Shown here piece by piece: positions 6,144 through 7,728 of a stretch of 7,728 bases of DNA. The position numbers were made by a program, and so were the translations under genes. The stretch is from positions 1 through 7,728 of the forward strand of contig JAUNRD010000073.1 in NCBI GenBank assembly GCA_030535815.1. The letters are read 5' to 3'. How positions within the stretch are numbered: position 1 is the first letter of the stretch; each line of letters begins with the position of its first letter. The notes under the pieces are model-generated. The model ran no database searches. It saw only the letters and a program-made list of their open reading frames with translations, and was not told the origin of the DNA. The stretch is from Clostridia bacterium (GTDB taxonomy: Bacteria > Bacillota > Clostridia > CAKSNL01 > HGM11501).

Positions 6144-7728
6144 AAAGGGGATAAAGTTTTCCGGCAACACCTATTATAAAGCCGATAAGGCTCGCTATGA
6201 CATTTATTACGAAGATTGCATATACACCCAAGATAAAGTGTATTTTTCCTATACCAAATATGAAGGCGAGCCTATGCCTGCGGGATTCTTTCTGGAAAAT
6301 TTAGAAAATGTAACTCTTGATTTTAACGGGGCAACCCTGGTTTTTCACGGAAGGATAATTCCCTTTATAATCAATAACTGCAAAAATGTAAAGATTAAAA
6401 ATGTTAAAATAGATTACGACCGACCATTCTATACTCAGGGCAAGGTAATTGAGTGCGGTGAAGGTCGTATGAAGATAAAAATAGACGAAGGCTTCAGGTA
6501 CAGAGTGGAGGACGGATTTCTTTATGCGGTAAGCGATACCTGGGAGAAAAAGCTTAATTATAACGATTGTCTTCTCTGGCTTTATGACAGTACCGGCGTA
6601 AAAGAATATCCCATAATTTTAGGTTTGTTCGGCCCTGAAATATTCCCCTGTGAAAAGCCGCCCCTTCCCATAAGACAGATTTTAGTTGAAGAAGACGGGG
6701 AATACCTCATATTGAAAGGAAACTTCCCTGAAAGATGGGAGGCAAACGACGGCAAAAACAGCCTTTTGTTCACCCACGAAGTTCGCGATAAGTGCTCCAT
6801 AGTTGTGGTAAATTCGGAGGATACTTTCATTGAAGACTTCATAATTATCCACGGTGCGGCCTACGGAGTTATGGGTATGAACTGCAAGAATATGTACTTC
6901 GATAACTACAGTATGTACATTAATTATGAGGGTAACGGAAGACTTGTAACCAACAATGCTGACGGTATTCATATATTCAACTGTAAGGGTGAGTTTGTGC
7001 TTAAAAATTCCCATATGGAAGGTCTGCTTGACGATACGGTTAACATCCATAATAATTATATAAAGGTAATGAACTTTGAAGGAAAGAAACTTGTATGTAA
7101 ATTCGTGGGAAAGAGCGTGAAAATTGATTGCCCCATATTTGTTAAAGGAGACCGCATTGCAATATATCGGGGCAGAACTCAGGAGAAAAGAGGAGAATAC
7201 ACCTTAGAGGATATTTTACTTGATTCTGAAAACGAACAGTTTGTATTTACTCTGGATAAGGAAGTCGAGTACGTAGAGACCGGTGATATTGCAGAAAACC
7301 TTTCAAGTAATCCTACGATATTAATAGAAAATTGCAGGTTTGGTCGATTCAGAGGTACGATGCGCCTGCAAAGCCGAGCTAAAACCATAATAAGAAACTC
7401 AGTATTTGATAATAAAACCGAGTCCGTAATTTTTACCGGTGATACAACCTATTGGTATGAGTCGGGGCCGGTTAATGATTTTTTAATGGAAAACTGTAAA
7501 TTGTTGAATACGGAATATTGTGCAAAAATTAATTTTTTAGGTGAAGTGGAATTTACAGACAAGGAACCATATTATCATAAAAATATAACCGTGAGAAATT
7601 GTTATTTTGATAAGGGTAGAATCATTAATATAAACCACGTTGATAATTTCGTTTTTGAAGGAAATACTTCCTGCGGAGAAATGGAAATCTACGTAAGAGA
7701 CTGCGGAAAATTAACCTCGGACGAAAAT
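6127..7728 (+). CDS. GH110-like (alpha-galactosidase family) parallel beta-helix protein, 3' end cut by the window
   Basis: The frame runs open for 534 codons from ATG 6127 to the window edge. The sequence is rich in short repeats such as 'NCKNVKIKNVKI', 'NSHMEG', 'ENCRFGRF', 'RNSVFDN' and 'RNCYFDK', the signature of a right-handed parallel beta-helix. 'NADGIHIFNCKG' (276-287) and 'EGLLDDTVNIH' (298-308), an inserted region at about 330-395, and 'YWYESGPV' (442-449) together resemble GH110, whose known members are inverting alpha-1,3-galactosidases. Asp279, Asp302 and Asp303 have the same spacing (23, 24) as the three active-site aspartates I recall from a characterised GH110 enzyme. There is no signal peptide: the start is polar and overlaps the esterase gene by 17 bases, so the two are co-transcribed and probably coupled. 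The protein appears nearly complete; family members are commonly about 600 residues. It could instead be another beta-helix glycosidase or lyase. Fold confidence is high, family confidence moderate. Confidence 0.75.
   Translation, partial: MEAIYKKGIKFSGNTYYKADKARYDIYYEDCIYTQDKVYFSYTKYEGEPMPAGFFLENLENVTLDFNGATLVFHGRIIPFIINNCKNVKIKNVKIDYDRPFYTQGKVIECGEGRMKIKIDEGFRYRVEDGFLYAVSDTWEKKLNYNDCLLWLYDSTGVKEYPIILGLFGPEIFPCEKPPLPIRQILVEEDGEYLILKGNFPERWEANDGKNSLLFTHEVRDKCSIVVVNSEDTFIEDFIIIHGAAYGVMGMNCKNMYFDNYSMYINYEGNGRLVTNNADGIHIFNCKGEFVLKNSHMEGLLDDTVNIHNNYIKVMNFEGKKLVCKFVGKSVKIDCPIFVKGDRIAIYRGRTQEKRGEYTLEDILLDSENEQFVFTLDKEVEYVETGDIAENLSSNPTILIENCRFGRFRGTMRLQSRAKTIIRNSVFDNKTESVIFTGDTTYWYESGPVNDFLMENCKLLNTEYCAKINFLGEVEFTDKEPYYHKNITVRNCYFDKGRIININHVDNFVFEGNTSCGEMEIYVRDCGKLTSDEN

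Noticed and set aside
6582..7388. Minus-strand frames (69-122 codons) opposite the beta-helix gene
   Set aside because: They are shadows of the plus-strand frame, which is open for 534 codons, has a good ribosome binding site and carries recognisable motifs.

Overview
The window looks like part of the chromosome of a low-GC Gram-positive anaerobe, probably an uncultured gut Clostridia-type Firmicute. The basis is AT-rich intergenic DNA, strong AGGAGG-type ribosome binding sites, sigma-A-like promoters close to consensus, and the gene mix: a GTP-type PEP carboxykinase, an AraC-family regulator, and several glycan-active enzymes without signal peptides. The taxon is inferred from style and content, not from a search.

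Layout. (1) Bases 1-306, minus strand: the first 102 codons of an FAD-dependent oxidoreductase, cut by the window edge, with its own near-consensus promoter. (2) Bases 307-577: an intergenic region with divergent promoters, an 11-bp inverted repeat at the predicted start of transcription, and no gene. (3) Bases 578-2374, plus strand: an intact GTP-dependent PEP carboxykinase (pckG). (4) Bases 2391-2423: a strong bidirectional terminator between convergent genes. (5) Bases 2422-3216, minus strand: an AraC-family regulator. (6) Bases 3217-3361: a divergent regulatory region. (7) From 3362 to the window end, plus strand: a tightly packed operon. It holds a clan GH-A (GH39-like) glycosidase whose last ~73 codons lie in another frame, a sialate-O-acetylesterase-like SGNH esterase, and a beta-helix protein that I read as GH110-like (alpha-galactosidase family) and that runs off the right edge.

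How they fit together. The divergent AraC gene and the three-gene operon form a typical regulator-plus-enzymes carbohydrate locus. One enzyme removes acyl groups and two attack glycosidic bonds. None of the three has a recognisable signal peptide, so the inferred job is cytoplasmic trimming of imported, decorated, probably galactose-containing oligosaccharides. pckG is a separate transcription unit in central metabolism.

The observations most worth following are the frameshift in the first glycosidase (real decay, sequencing error or recoding), the GH110-like protein with its conserved Asp/Asp-Asp arrangement in a cytoplasmic Gram-positive setting, and the inverted repeat at the pckG start site. 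I saw no RNA gene, CRISPR array, insertion sequence or defence system here.
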